Below are positions 1 to 11,630 of a stretch of 64,000 nt of DNA, piece after piece. A model generated the notes under the pieces. The model did not search any database. It saw only the letters and a program-made list of their open reading frames with translations, and was not told the DNA's origin. The DNA is taken from the NCBI GenBank assembly GCA_030323885.1, contig CM059188.1, positions 114,603,430 through 114,667,429 on the forward strand, read 5' to 3'. Source of the DNA: Branchipolynoe longqiensis. Its lineage: Eukaryota; Annelida; Polychaeta; Phyllodocida; Polynoidae. Position 1 is the stretch's first letter; each line of letters begins with the position of its first letter. The position numbers and the translations under genes were made by a program.

Positions 1-700
1 GTGTGGGGGTGTGGGTGTGGGTGTGGGTGTGGGTGTGGGTGTGGGTGTGGGTGTGGGTGTGGGTGTGGGTGTGGGTGTGGGTGTGAGTGTGGGTGTGGGT
101 GTGGGTGGGTGTGGGTGTCGTTGTGTGTGTGTGGGTGTCGTTGGGTGTGTCTAGGTGTGTGTGTCTGGGTGTGTGTGTGAGTGTATGTGTATATGTGTGG
201 GTGTGTGGTGTGTGTGGGTGTCTTTAGGTGTGTGTAGGTGCTTGTGTGTAGGTGTGTATGGGTGTGTGGGTGTGGGTGTGGGTGTGGGTGTGGGTGTCGT
301 TGGGTGTGTTGGTGTGTGTAGGTGTGTGTAGGTGTGTGTAGGTGTGTGTAGGTGTGTGTAGGTGTGGATGTATGTAGAGGTGTGTTGGTGTGTGTAGGTG
401 TGTGTAGGTGTGTGGTGGGTGTGTGTCTATGGGTGTGTGTGTGGGTAGGTGGGTGTGTATGGGTGTGTAGGTGTGTGTATGGGTGTGTGTGGGTGTGGGT
501 GTGGGTGTGGGTGTGTGCGCGTGGGTGGGTGGGTTGGTGTGGGTGTGTGTGGCTGTGGGTGTGTGTGTATGGGTTTGTGTGTGGGTGTGTGTGGGTGTGT
601 GTGTGGGTAGGTGTGTGTGTATATGTGTGTATGTGTGCGTATGGCTGTGTGTGTGTGTGGGTAGGTGTGTGTGTGTGGGTAGGTGTGGGTTGAGGGGGGC
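1..700. repeat. TG-rich tandem array, (GGGTGT)n and variants
   Basis: Hexamer and octamer units such as GGGTGT and GTGTAGGT fill the stretch and it runs off the left edge of the window. Open frames exist on both strands only because the unit lacks stop codons. The unit differs from the metazoan telomere repeat TTAGGG. Confidence 0.95.
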
Positions 701-2079
701 TGGGAAGACAAGAAGGGCTGCTGTGCATGAAACAGGAGTGCCATTAGTGCAGGGCCAAGTTTTTCCTCATCTTTTTGTGTGTCGTTAACATTTATTTATA
801 TAAGGTATCTTTAACGGTGGTTTTTGCATGCTTCCCTAAGAAAAATTTTTATTTCCTTTTTAATTGTCGAGATCCTCTTTAGTAAGAGCTGCTCTAATTG
901 AGTCTAAAACTGCCTGAATATACAATGTGTGAGGATATAAATACTTCCTCACACACACTTGCTAGACAGTGTACCATAATAACTCACTCCCTATGTTGAT
1001 AGGTGCTTATCCAGATTTAAAAGAAATGACATTAGCTACGGGGCCATCATCACAAAATAAGCATGTCAACTTCTAACACACTCCAAAAACAAATCTCAAT
1101 TTAGGTCATCTATGTAATGTACAATGTAAGCGCAAAATGTCACAATCATCGCAAGTCGCTTTTTTATATAATTTTTATTTATTTTTTATTGATACAATAT
1201 TTATTCTGCCCATATCATGTAAGCTCTCGCGAGGGTGCTTGTTTTCAACGCTGGACACCTGTGAGGAACGTTATGCTTATGGTGTATGCCCAGGTTCCGG
1301 TTCTGGGTTGGTATCCGAGACATCCACCAGCATTTATTTAAGTAGTTAGTATGTATGTTAGTTTGTTGGGTGTTTTTTGGGGTGTTTTTTTTGGGGGGGG
1401 GGGTATAACTTCCTATCATGTAACTAATATCTTAGCCTAGTATGCACATCTAGTGAGATGGTAATAGGCTTGTGGATGAGGACGTGTTCGCAGAATTTTA
1501 ATGGGGGCTCAGCATAAGGTAGGGTAGTTTTGGGGTATGTTTTATTTTGTAAATATATATATTCCTCTGAACAAAAAGGCACTAGTCTGTCACAGATCGG
1601 GGTACATATATCTTAAAATGTTGCGATGACGCAAAACCTTTTTCATTCTTTTCTCTTCTTCTTGTAACATTCTTGGATAAATCTCACAAATCAAAGAATT
1701 GACCCTATGTTTTACGATTTCCTTTCACTCTTTCGCTGTGCCATACGAATAGTCCACAAACTGCTTTTTTGTGTGTGCATAATTCTCCTCCCGAGTTCTA
1801 TAGTTCTGTACTAGTTTCCATGGCAACAGAAATGGATCCTTCCTGGTGGTGTTGCGCTGCCTGGGTTTGCATGTAAATTACACCACAATGAAGTGGTGCC
1901 ACCCTATTGAGTTACCAGTACCACCCATTGTTTTGCAAACTCATCTTTGCCTGCATGCGAAATCGCTCGACTGAGCATAGATATTGCAATACTTACATGG
2001 ATGGTTCTCACTGCCAGTAGCAATGAGAATATGGTAAATTGGCTTCTATTTTTTTTCTGGACCAACTGATTCTACCTAT
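701..2079. other. Unassigned sequence with no gene seen
   Basis: Mostly AT-rich single-copy-looking DNA with no convincing reading frame. The only recognisable piece is the X-box-containing segment at 1786-1882, listed separately. A short G-run lies at about 1390-1402. Confidence 0.6.
1786..1882 (+). repeat. Dispersed ~100-bp segment with RFX X-box-like motif
   Basis: The segment is closely similar to the reverse complement of 12772-12872. Both copies contain a near-palindrome GTTTCCATGGCAAC (here) or GTCTCCATGGCAAC (other copy), which fits the RFX-family X-box consensus. Both share the flanks CCTCCCGAGTTCTATAG and GGATCCTTCCTGG. The repeat class is unknown. Confidence 0.6.
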
Positions 2080-2748
2080 TACCCCTGTCACACTATGATG
2101 TAACGAGCCAACGTAAGCCTGACGTGGTGATTTTTCGTCATTACGTTGACGTACGTTGGATTATGTTATGATGATGTCAGAATGACGTTAGACTGATGTC
2201 AAGGTACGGCACATTACGTCATGTTACGTCGGTGCGCGTAAAAGTTTTGAACCTGTTCAAAACTTTCGACGTAACTAGAACGTAAGGGTTTACATTCGCA
2301 GTATGTTCTGTACACGTTCAGCGAACATCAATGAAACGCTGGTCACTATGTTGCACTATGTTGCATTACGTTGCATTATGTTGACCCACATTAAAGTTGG
2401 CGGGAACGTGCAGTCCATGTGATGAAAACGTCGGGAAAACAGACACCTAACGGATGTCCAACGTACGTTTACCATTTTGCCACTGTTTCATGACGTAAGT
2501 AACGTAAGGTAACGTAAAGCAACATAGTTCTGGCAATGGAATAACGTACATAATGTTCCCTGAGCGTAATTACGGTGTCCTCTCTCGTTGAATGACGCTA
2601 TCACTACGCTTTACTGCCGTTACTCTCTCGTCCACTATGCTGCATCCACGTTCAACTTGTGCCCAAATTTGCATACTACGCCGAGAAGTTCGACGTTTTT
2701 CACGTTCTCCCTACGTTTACGTCGTTATGTCGTAGTGTGACAGGGCCA
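2080..2748. mobile_element. PIF/Harbinger-like MITE, ~670 bp
   Basis: The right end reads GTAGTGTGACAGGGCCA and the left end carries the complementary CCCTGTCACACTA, giving terminal inverted repeats. The element is flanked on both sides by TAT (2077-2079 and 2749-2751), a 3-bp target duplication. The interior is rich in ACGTAA/TTACGT words and is the inverted relative of 13384-14063. The superfamily call rests on the 3-bp AT-rich duplication and the GGSCC-type terminus; no transposase is present. Confidence 0.75.
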
Positions 2749-2751
2749 TAT

Positions 2752-3087
2752 ACTTCATCACCCCCCCTCCCAGAAATTCAGTTCTTCAACAATTCGCTTT
2801 CTTTTGTTACTGTTCCTCCACACAACACATCCCTGCCCCTCTTCATCCATCCCCACCCCCCACCCCCAAATCTCATGTCCACTAAGTGATCGTCATCACT
2901 GATATAATAGGTACCGGCAGCAAAATTTGTAAATGCAAATATTGTGTAATCCACGCATTACCTATCACGTGCACAATCTACAACCACATCCACAACCACA
3001 TTCACATCCACATCCACAACCACACCTACCACACCCACACACACATCCACATCCGCACCTACAACTACATCCACATTGTTTGTTTGG
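2752..3087. other. Unassigned C/A-rich stretch with (CCACAT/CCACAA)n
   Basis: No gene seen. Degenerate hexamers of the type CCACAT and CCACAA occupy about 2970-3075, just before a SINE-A copy, and foreshadow the long 12-bp array downstream. Confidence 0.6.
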
Positions 3088-3286
3088 TGTTGTTTTACGT
3101 CCTAGCAACATCTAAGGTCATATCTGGGCGGGTGCCGACTTGTGACATTGCGCACTCATGGCGACTTTATAGTACTGCCCCGCTGGGAAATCAGGCCAAT
3201 AGCACTATGACCCGATATCCCACTCAGTCACACTATCCTGACACTGAGCGAACCAGTCCTTGCCCTATTCTAGTCATGCCGAATGC
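3088..3286 (-). mobile_element. SINE-A copy, head missing
   Basis: The plus strand shows the inverted 3' end GTTTTACGTCCTAGCAAC followed by the standard body. It breaks at its tRNA-proximal side exactly where the 12-bp minisatellite starts. Confidence 0.85.
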
Positions 3287-6200
3287 CACACTCCCACATC
3301 CACACTCCCACATCCACACTCCCACATCCAAACTCCCAGATCATGCACTCCAACATTCACACTCCCACATCCACACCCCCACATCCACACACCCCTCCAT
3401 CCACACTCCCACATCCAACACTCCCACATCCACACTCCCACATCATACACTCCTCCATCCACACTCCCAGATCCAACACTCCTACATCCACACTCACACA
3501 TCCACACCCCCACATCCACACACCCTCATCCACACTCCCACGTCATACACTCCTACATCCACACTCCCACATCCAACACTCCCACATCCACACTCCCACA
3601 TCCACACCCCCACATCCACACTCCCACATCCACACTCCCACATCCAACACTCCCACATCCACACTCCCACATCCTACACTCCCACATCCACACTCCCACA
3701 CCCCACACTCCCACATCCACACTCCCACATCCAACACTCCCACATCCACACTCCCACATCCACACTCCCACATCCTACACTCCCACATCCAACACTCCTA
3801 CATCCTTCACTCCCACATCCACACTCCCACACCCACATCCACATCCATACACCCACATCCACACCCCCACATCCACACCCCCACATCATACACTCCCACA
3901 TCCACACTCCCACATCCAATACTCCTACATCCCACACTCCCACATCCTACACCCCACATCCACACTCCCACATCCACACTCCCACATCCACACTCCCACA
4001 TCCTACACTCCCACATCCACACTCCCACATCCACACTCCCACATCCTACACTCACATCCACACTCCCACATCTACACTCCTACATCCCACACTCCCACAT
4101 CCACACTCCCACATCCACACTCCCACATCCACACTCCCACATCCGACACTCCCACATCCACACTTCCACATCCACACTCCCACATCCTACACTCCTACAT
4201 ACACACTCCCACATCCTACACTCCTACATCCACACTCCTACATACACACTCCCACATCCTACACTCCTACATCCACACTCCCATACCCACACCCCCACAT
4301 CCACACTCCCACATCCACACTCCCACATCCAACACTCCAACATCCTATACTCCTACATCCACACTCCCAACCCCACACCCCCACATCCACACCCCACATC
4401 CACACACCCACATCCAACACTCCCACATCATACACTCCTACATCCACACTCCCACATCCACACGCCCACATCCACACTCCCACATCCAACACTCCTACAT
4501 CCTTCACTCCCACATCCACACTCCCACATCCACACTCCCACATCCACACTCCCACATCCACACTCCCACATCCACACTCCTACATCCTTCACTCCCACAC
4601 CACACTCCCACATCCACACTCCCACATCCACACTCCCACATCCACACTCCCACATCCAACACGCCCACATCTACACTCCTAGATCCCATACTCCCACATC
4701 CACACTCCCACATCCTACACCCCCACCTCCACACTCCCATATCCAACACTCCCACATCATCACACTCCCACATCCACACTCCCACATCCACACTCCCACA
4801 TCTAACATTCCCACATCCTACACTCCTACATCCACCCTCCCACACCCACCACCCCCACATCCACACCCCCACATCCACACTCCCACATCCCACACTCCCA
4901 CATCCCACACTCCCACACCCACACCCCACACCCTACATCCACATCCACACCCCACATCCACACCCCCACATCCTACACCCCACATCCACACTCCCACATC
5001 CACACTCCCACATCCACACTCCCACATCCACACTCCAACTTCCTTCACTCCCACATCCGCACTCCCAAATCCACACTCCCACATCCTACACTCCCACATC
5101 CACACTCCCACATCCACACTCCCACACCCTACACTCCCACATGCCCACACTCCTACATCCTACACGACTCATCCACACTCCCACCCCCACACCCCACACC
5201 CCCACATCCACATTCCCCATCCACACTCCCACATCCACACTCCCACATCCACACTCCCACATCCACACCCCACATCCACACTCCCACATCCAACACTCCT
5301 ACATCCTTCACTCCCACATCCACACTCCCACTCCACCACTCCCACATCCACACACCCACATCCACACTCCCACATCCAACACTCCCATATCCTACACCCC
5401 CACATCCACACTCCCACATCCCACATCCACACTCCCACATCCACACACCCACATCCACACTCCCACATCCACACTCCCACATCCACACTCCCACATCCAC
5501 ACACCCACATCCACACACCCACATCCACACTCCCACATCCACACTCCCACATCCACACTCCCACATCCACACTCCCACATCCACACTCCCACATCCACAC
5601 TCCCACATCCTACACTCCCACATCCACACTCCCACATCCACACTCCCACATCCACACTCCCACATCCTACACTCCCACATCCACACTCCCACATCCTACA
5701 CTCCCACATCCACACTCCCACCCCCACACCCCCACATCCACACTCCCACATCCACACTCCCACATCATACGCTCCCACATCCACACCCCACATCCACACT
5801 CCCACATCCACACCCCACATCCATACTCCCACATCCACACTCCCACATCCACACTCCCACATCCACACTCCCACATCCAACACTCCTACATCCTCACTCC
5901 CACATCCACACTCCCACATCCCACACACCCACATCCACACTCCACATCCTACACTCCCACATCCACACTCCCACATCCTACACTCCTACATCCACACTCC
6001 CACCCCCACACCCCCACACCCCCACATCCACACTCCCACATCCACACTCCCACATCCACACTCCCACATCCACACTCCCACATCCACACTCCCACATCCA
6101 ACACTCCTACATCCTTCACTCCCACATCCACACTCCCACATCCACACTCCCACATCCACACCCCCCACATCCACACTCCCACATCCACACTCCCACATCC

Positions 6201-6366
6201 ACACTCCCACATCCAACACTCCTACATCCTTCACTCCCACATCCACACTCCCACATCCACACTCCCACATCCCACACTCCCACATCCCACACTCCCCCAT
6301 CCACATCCACACCCCCACATCCTACACCCCCACATCCTACACACCCACATCCACACTCCCACATCC
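3287..6366. repeat. 12-bp minisatellite (CACTCCCACATC)n, ~3.1 kb
   Basis: Roughly 250 units of CACTCCCACATC with sporadic CCTACA, CAACA and CTTCA variants. Because the unit is four codons long and has no stop in any frame, reading frames over 1,000 codons stay open on the plus strand (His/Thr/Pro/Ser-rich), with shorter ones (Val/Trp/Cys/Gly-rich) on the minus strand. No start context, splice signals or non-repetitive domain supports translation. Confidence 0.97.
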
Positions 6367-6454
6367 CCTTCTCTCTGCGCCTCATTGGTTCTGGCAAGGA
6401 TTTTCAGGCTCCAGCGCTCAGCTTACAGGGGGGCGCCTCAGAGATTGGTTATTG

Positions 6455-7332
6455 GAGTTTTACGTCCTGGCAACATTGAACGTCATATCAGGATAGCTAC
6501 CGACTTGTGCCAGTGCACACTAATGGTGACTTTATAGACCCCTTTCAATGTTTGTAAACATCGTGCATGCGCGCGCATCTTGGCTGCAGAACGAATGCAC
6601 ACTCCCACTGGGTTTGCCAGTGTGCGCAGTGTAAAACCTCAGTTTTATTCAAAATTAATAGAAATCCAGAACCCTAATCGTATCAATTTAATATAATCTT
6701 GTCGGTAAACATGTTTTCTATGTGTATTCCAATCAGTTTGTGTCTAGATCGTGTAGCTTTAGAGATATTTAATTTGTTCAGTCTGAAGATTGCTCACTGC
6801 CATTGACAATGCATTGAGTTTGCCGGTACGCGCAGTGCAAAACGTCGATTTTATTCAAAATTAATAGAAATCCAGGACCCTAACGGTATCAATGTAATAT
6901 AGACTTTTTGGTAAACATGTTTTCTATGTCTATTCCAATCAGTTTGTTTCTAGGTGTTGTGGTTTTAGAGATATTTCACCTTTTTTCTATGAAGATTGCC
7001 CATAGCCATTGAGTATACAGTGTGACCTGGATGTTGTCCTGCAGCCAAGCAGCGCGCGCACTGACCTAAATACATGTACTGAAGTCATATGAAATTGGTC
7101 AATAATGCTGTCCCCACTGGGAAATCAGGCCACCCGATATCCCACTCAGTCACATTATCCTGACACTGAGCCAACCAGTCTTTACCCTATCCTATTAATG
7201 CCGAGCACCAGGCTAGGAAGCGACGACTATCAATTTTGTTAAGTCATTGTTCTGACTCGACTGTGGATCGAACTCCCGACCTTCCGCACGCGAGGCCCGC
7301 GCTCTACCGATTAGGCCACCGCGCCCGGTAGG
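6455..7332 (-). mobile_element. SINE-A, type-2 tRNA-like head, split by an insertion
   Basis: The 3' half lies at 6455-6534 and the 5' half at about 7103-7332; a 568-bp element (6535-7102) sits between them. Read on the minus strand, the head carries an A-box-like GTGGCCTAATCGGTAGAGCG and a B-box-like GGGAGTTCGATCC. This head differs from the one at 57907-58250, although the body is the same. Confidence 0.85.
6535..7102. mobile_element. TAGACC-type MITE with internal duplication
   Basis: The element begins TAGACCCCTTTCA and ends TGAAATTGGTC, giving short imperfect inverted ends. It interrupts a SINE-A copy between TTTATAG and TGCTG. About 240 bp is present twice in tandem inside (the words TTTTATTCAAAATTAATAG and AACATGTTTTCTATGT each occur twice). 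The second copy is at 40035-40601. Confidence 0.75.
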
Positions 7333-7737
7333 CGCCTCAGTGATTCCACCCTGGTTAGCGCGTGAGACAGAGTGGCAGTGACAGGTGAGAGGTGTCTGGG
7401 GAGGTCCTCTGCCCCTCGGCGGGTCGGCGATCATTTCACAGTCCCCGCCCCCCGCCCCTCCCCGCCCGTGACTCACACGTCGAGGCCCATTTAATGAGTC
7501 CTTCGAGGTCATAATTCCGCGTCCGACGCATCCATCATCCAATCAGATCGCAGGACCCTCGTTAGCCCGCGGCACTTCGGGCGTCGTCATGATGCGCCGC
7601 TGGCCGACATTGGGGGCGACTTTTGTGTCGCGGGGGTGGGGGGCTGCCCATCCTCCCCATCAAAGGTGAAGGTCGCCCGGGGAAGGCTGCGTTGTCTCAA
7701 TCTCACCTGCCATGCAATTTGGTCTATTTTATCCTTT
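7333..7737. other. GC-rich unassigned stretch
   Basis: CpG-rich unique-looking DNA with G/C runs and no supported gene. A short CCGCGGCACTTCGGGCG-type segment lies near 7566. It might be a decayed CpG island; nothing further can be said. Confidence 0.4.
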
Positions 7738-8450
7738 ATTAAAGGTGCACAGTCCGATGGTTTGGGGTTTCTGTCATTTTTCTGAAATAAATATATTAAA
7801 TTGATTGTTATAATCTACCTTACTTTAGCTTAAAGTTGCATAGTCCGATGGTTTTGAATTTCAGTATTTTTTCTGAGATAAATATATTAGACCGATCACT
7901 AGTATCTACTTTACATTGGTTCAAAGTTACTTTTATTTTAAATGGTAAACTTTTGAGATATTTTGAGTGCAAACATGGAAAATTAGTTTTGGCAAGCTTG
8001 CCAAACCTCTGACACCATCGACTTCTGCAGTAACAGGTTCTGTTAAATTCACTCAGTATTGCCTTCTACGCAGAAACAAATGCTTAATAAGTGCATCAGT
8101 ATCTAAGTTAGATATGTAAAATCAAATCTAGATAATTGGTTTGCTTTTGAAAATTTGATATTTCATCGGACTGTGCAGCTTTAAAGTAACGTTTATTTTA
8201 AATGACACTTTAAATCAATAGATATTTGAGGCGCAAACATGTGAATGGTTTTGAGCTTCTGTCATTTTTTTTAGACACAAATTATTATATTGATTGTTAT
8301 AATCTTAATTGTCTTCTTTACATACATTTATGGGCAAATCAGTGTAGGCATTTACTAGATACCAGCCTATTAATTGTGATTAAATCCACTGATTTGCATA
8401 ATTTATATAGTGTGTATGTATTTGAAAATAGGCATATATATTTATGATAA
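7738..8450 (+). mobile_element. TTAA-MITE, outer copy, interrupted and rearranged
   Basis: The left part (about 7738-7833) matches the family 5' end, and the right part resumes at 8185 with AGTAACGTTTATTTTAAATG, exactly as in uninterrupted copies. A complete second copy (7834-8180) is inserted between them. Beyond about 8240 the sequence jumps back to another 5'-end fragment. Confidence 0.8.
7834..8180 (+). mobile_element. TTAA-MITE, complete 347-bp inner copy
   Basis: The ends are AGTTGCATAGTCCGATG and the inverted CATCGGACTGTGCAGCT, flanked by TTAA on both sides (7830-7833 and 8181-8184). Other family members read AGCTTAAGGTAAC at the target, so the empty site has one TTAA and the filled site two. 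No coding capacity. The TTAA duplication resembles piggyBac-type insertion, but the termini do not start with CCC, so the superfamily is left open. Confidence 0.9.
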
Positions 8451-8734
8451 TCATTATTTCTTTAGAAAAAAAGGAAAGAAGGAAAAGAATGTTTAAAGAC
8501 AATTCTAGAACAATACAATACATATTCACTGAATGCATGATACTTTTATTGGACTGGAATTGTACACAGTTACTACTACAGCTGATACTTCATTTATATA
8601 ATGTATAATACTTTTAGTATCAAACAGGATTTGCATGCAGTTAATATTACAACTGATAGATTCATTAATGTATCAAGGAATTGGCGCTGACAAGAGATAT
8701 TATTCGATGAATAAAATACACTTAATACACAAAA

Positions 8735-8902
8735 AAGAAAAATAAGACGATATTCGAAGTGCAACCATGTCAAATTAGTTTTGGCATGCATGGCAAAACT
8801 CCCCCACCACATTCTTCTTCAGTAGCAGGTTCTTTTAAGTTGCCTCAGTTTGGCAATAACTGCTTAATAAGTGCATCTGTATTTAAGCTCGATATGTCGA
8901 AT
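8735..8902 (+). mobile_element. TTAA-MITE 3' half, degenerate
   Basis: Contains the family words GAAGTGCAACCATG, TTAGTTTTGGCA, TGCTTAATAAGTGCATC and ATATGTCGAATCAA in order. The 5' half is missing and the SINE-A copy at 8912 follows directly. Confidence 0.75.
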
Positions 8903-8911
8903 CAATGAATT

Positions 8912-9115
8912 GTTGTTGTTTGTTTTACGTCCTAGCAACTTCTAAGGCCATATCAGGACGGGTAACAACTTGTGACAGTGCACACTCATGGTGACTTTAC
9001 TGTGCTGCCCCACTGGGAAATCAAGCCACCAGCACCATGACTCGATATCCTACTCAGTCACATTATCCTGACACTGAGCTAACCAGTCGTTGCCCTATCC
9101 TATTAATGCCGAGCC
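8912..9115 (-). mobile_element. SINE-A copy, head missing
   Basis: Full body from the inverted 3' end GTTTTACGTCCTAGCAAC to CCTATTAATGCCGAGC. The tRNA-like head is absent. Confidence 0.85.
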
Positions 9116-9259
9116 TATTAATACCGCGTCTTCGCAGCATGCACCTTCAGCGTAAAGAGCTAAAAACCCTCACAATACATGACCACAACAAATTATGAAG
9201 GTCCTGGGACAGGCTCATTTGCATCACATCATGCTACATTAGCCATAATTATACATGTT

Positions 9260-9700
9260 GTTTTTTTTGTCGTTTTTTTTTTTTTATTCAGCTCCCGCGG
9301 TGATAAGTCTGCAACGCAGCGGAGATTGACGAGCGGAGAGGCCGGGAGGGGGCGCCCCGATCGTAGTCGGGGTGGCCTCAAGATGGCGCGCATGATGAAA
9401 ACGAGTCTCGCGGGGACGGACGCCGAGTAAACTCAATCACTGATAACACCAGCTCGTGGCGCCCTCAGCGGCCGCGCCCTTAATTACAAACTGCCCCTAG
9501 TGGTCATTTTGGCCGGGACCTCACTGCCCAGAGCCTGTGTGCCTTTTTGTAGACTGGAATGATTAGTAAAACCCCGCGGACGTGAGCCATCTCGCCGCCA
9601 GTGTCGTGACCTCTCGTGACCTCTCGCGCAACTCGCCTTGTTCACACGTGACCTCCCCCGTGACTTTTGTTTTGCGCCGGTGCCGGTGTGTGGCGCCACG
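9260..9700. promoter_or_regulatory. CpG-rich island with CTCF-like motif
   Basis: GC-rich, CpG-dense block in AT-rich surroundings. It contains a short ATG frame in good context near 9383 (AAGATGGCG, about 18 codons) and a CTCF-like core on the minus strand (CCACTAGGGGCAG, 9491-9503). It may be an island promoter or insulator; no downstream gene was found. Confidence 0.35.
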
Positions 9701-9903
9701 GGTTATTTGTTTGTTGGAGTTTTAAGTCCTAACAACATCTAAGGTCATACCAGGACGCTCCCGACTTGTGACACTGCAGATATGGCGACTTTATAGTGCT
9801 GCCCCACTGGGATACCAAACTGCCAGTTCAATGACCTGATATCCCGCTCAGTCACATTATCCTGACACTGAGCCAATCAGTCCTTGCCCTATCCTATTAT
9901 TAA

Positions 9904-10762
9904 AGTTGCATAGTGCGATGCGTTTGAGTTTCAGAAATTTTCATTAGGTTGATTGTTATAATGTACCTTACTTTAGTTTGAAGTAACTTTTATTTTAAGT
10001 GGCTAACTTTTGAGATATTTGAAGTGCAACCATGCAAAATCAAATTTCGCAAGCTTGCCAAAACTCTGACACCATAGCATTCTGCAGTAACATGATCTAT
10101 TCAATTGTCTCACTATTCCCTTCTGCGTGGCGACAAATTCTTAATAAGTGCATCAGTATCTAATGGTGCTTCTCGCGTGCGGTGGGAAAAAGTTCGATGT
10201 CAGCACAACATGTTGGTAGTGTGCAGGTGACGTTGTGGTAACGTATATCGGCGTGTGAGAAAAAAAAACTAAAAAGTTTGGCGCGCCGTCCTGATATGAC
10301 CTTAGATGTAAAACAACATCCACACTGGGATGTAAAACAACAAAGCAACATTTTGGCACAACGTGTGGGCACGACCCTAATGCGCGCGCGATGTGTGCTT
10401 GGCGTTCGCATTACATTATTCCACCGATGTCGACGTGCTTCTGACGTCGCCATAATATTGGCACCCACGCGTTGTCGCGCCTTGTCACGCGTCGAAAGTT
10501 TTGTGCAAGCACAAAAATTCGCCGATACCCTGACGCGTGTCGCCGACTGTCGCCGTGTATCAATGATTACTAACGCGCGCCTAACAGTAACACGCGCATA
10601 ACGCTTCCAGACGTCTCCCGATGTAGCACCAACAATTGACACATGTCGATGCGCGTTGGCGAGAAACGTCGTAATGTTGCAGGGGTAGCTAGATATGTAG
10701 AATCAAATTTAGATCATTGTTTTGGTTTTGAAAATTTGATGATTTCATCGGACTATGCAGCT
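9904..10762 (+). mobile_element. TTAA-MITE carrying a nested Harbinger-like element
   Basis: Begins after TTAA (9900-9903) with AGTTGCATAGTGCGATG and ends with CGGACTATGCAGCT. It is interrupted at 10164-10685. The interrupted word is CAGTATCTAA / TAGATATG, which reads CAGTATCTAAGTTAGATATG in intact copies. Confidence 0.85.
10164..10685. mobile_element. Degenerate Harbinger-like MITE with fossil SINE tail
   Basis: Preceded by TAA and followed by TAG (a likely mutated TAA). The CpG-rich interior is related to 40704-41293. Both contain a SINE-A 3' tail (here about 10285-10345, GTCCTGATATGACCTTAGATG) right after the same word AGTTTGGCGCG. Confidence 0.6.
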
Positions 10763-10850
10763 TTATTACCGAACACCTGGCTAGGAAGCGACAAGAATAC
10801 ATTTTTAAGTCATTAGTTTGACTCGACCATACACTTGCTATCCGGACTGC

Positions 10851-11630
10851 ACTTCGTCCACACCCCTCTCTATCTCCTCTCTGCCGGCCATGCTCTTCCT
10901 TGATAATGTCTGAAACGTGTCTTTGGCTCGCCGGCTGGTCACCATAGAGCAAATAGACACAGTCCTTTTACTAAACTCTCCTCATTTCTCTTTCCTATAC
11001 TCTACCCTTTTTTTCTTTTTTTTTCTCCTGGCCTTACTTCTCCCCCTGATCAAGGGAGTTGTTTGCTTGGGTGAGACCCTGTACCTTATCGTTTCTTTCG
11101 CTTTATTCTTGTTGCTGGAACCTGCTGGACCCACCTTTACCCGTCCCTGCCTCCTGAACCCTCCCCATCCTGATATGACCTTAGATGTTGCTAAGACATA
11201 AACAACAACAAACTAACAAACAAACCTGAACCCTTGCTGCTGTTACTCTGGATACGAGTCCTCTGCTACCGCCGGACCAGAGTGATTCGGGGCTGCCCCA
11301 ACGCTTCGCCATTTTGAATGTTGTAAAGACATCCCCCGCTTCTACAACCATCCCACCTGAAGATTAATCTTCAACCAAAGATTGGACCGATTTATCGGGG
11401 CCTTTCTATATTGCTGCAATTTTGCAGCCAGTAACCAGCCGTGATCTATCAAAAGGGAGACGGACGCTCACCTCATGGGCTCCCGGGGCTTGTCTCCAGG
11501 GAACAACTCTCTAGTATCATTCCGCCGACCAGCCAGCTTTGTCTTAATACAACTTTACAAGTATTACACTTCACCCGATGGACGCTGTGGCCAAAGCGAC
11601 AGAGCCAGACTTCCTGTCCGGGTTAATATT
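10851..11630. other. Unassigned stretch with a SINE-A tail fragment
   Basis: No supported gene. A short SINE-A 3' tail (CCTGATATGACCTTAGATG ... ACATAAACAACAAC) lies at 11167-11215 on the plus strand. The pyrimidine-rich block at 11005-11045 and the segment to 11630 look unique. Confidence 0.5.

Larger units (their letters stand above)
9714..10850 (-). mobile_element. SINE-A split by a TTAA-MITE
   Basis: The 3' portion is at 9714-9899 and the 5' portion resumes at about 10767 with CCGAACACCTGGCTAGGAAGCGACA. The break lies at CCTATTA, where intact copies read CCTATTAATGCCGAGC, so the MITE used a TTAA inside the SINE. Confidence 0.8.

Noticed and set aside
1..700. Telomeric repeat
   Set aside because: The units are GGGTGT-type and irregular; the expected TTAGGG is absent.
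2886..6537. Very long His/Thr/Pro-rich open frames (598, 1078 and 1084 codons)
   Set aside because: They are the stop-free reading of a 12-bp tandem repeat, open in several frames at once and without a non-repetitive domain.
10160..10642. 160-codon minus-strand frame
   Set aside because: It lies across a CpG-rich Harbinger-like MITE with an embedded SINE tail and has no domain resemblance.
10917..11201. 94-codon frame with a hydrophobic stretch
   Set aside because: It crosses a pyrimidine tract and ends in a SINE-A tail, so it is unlikely to be a gene.
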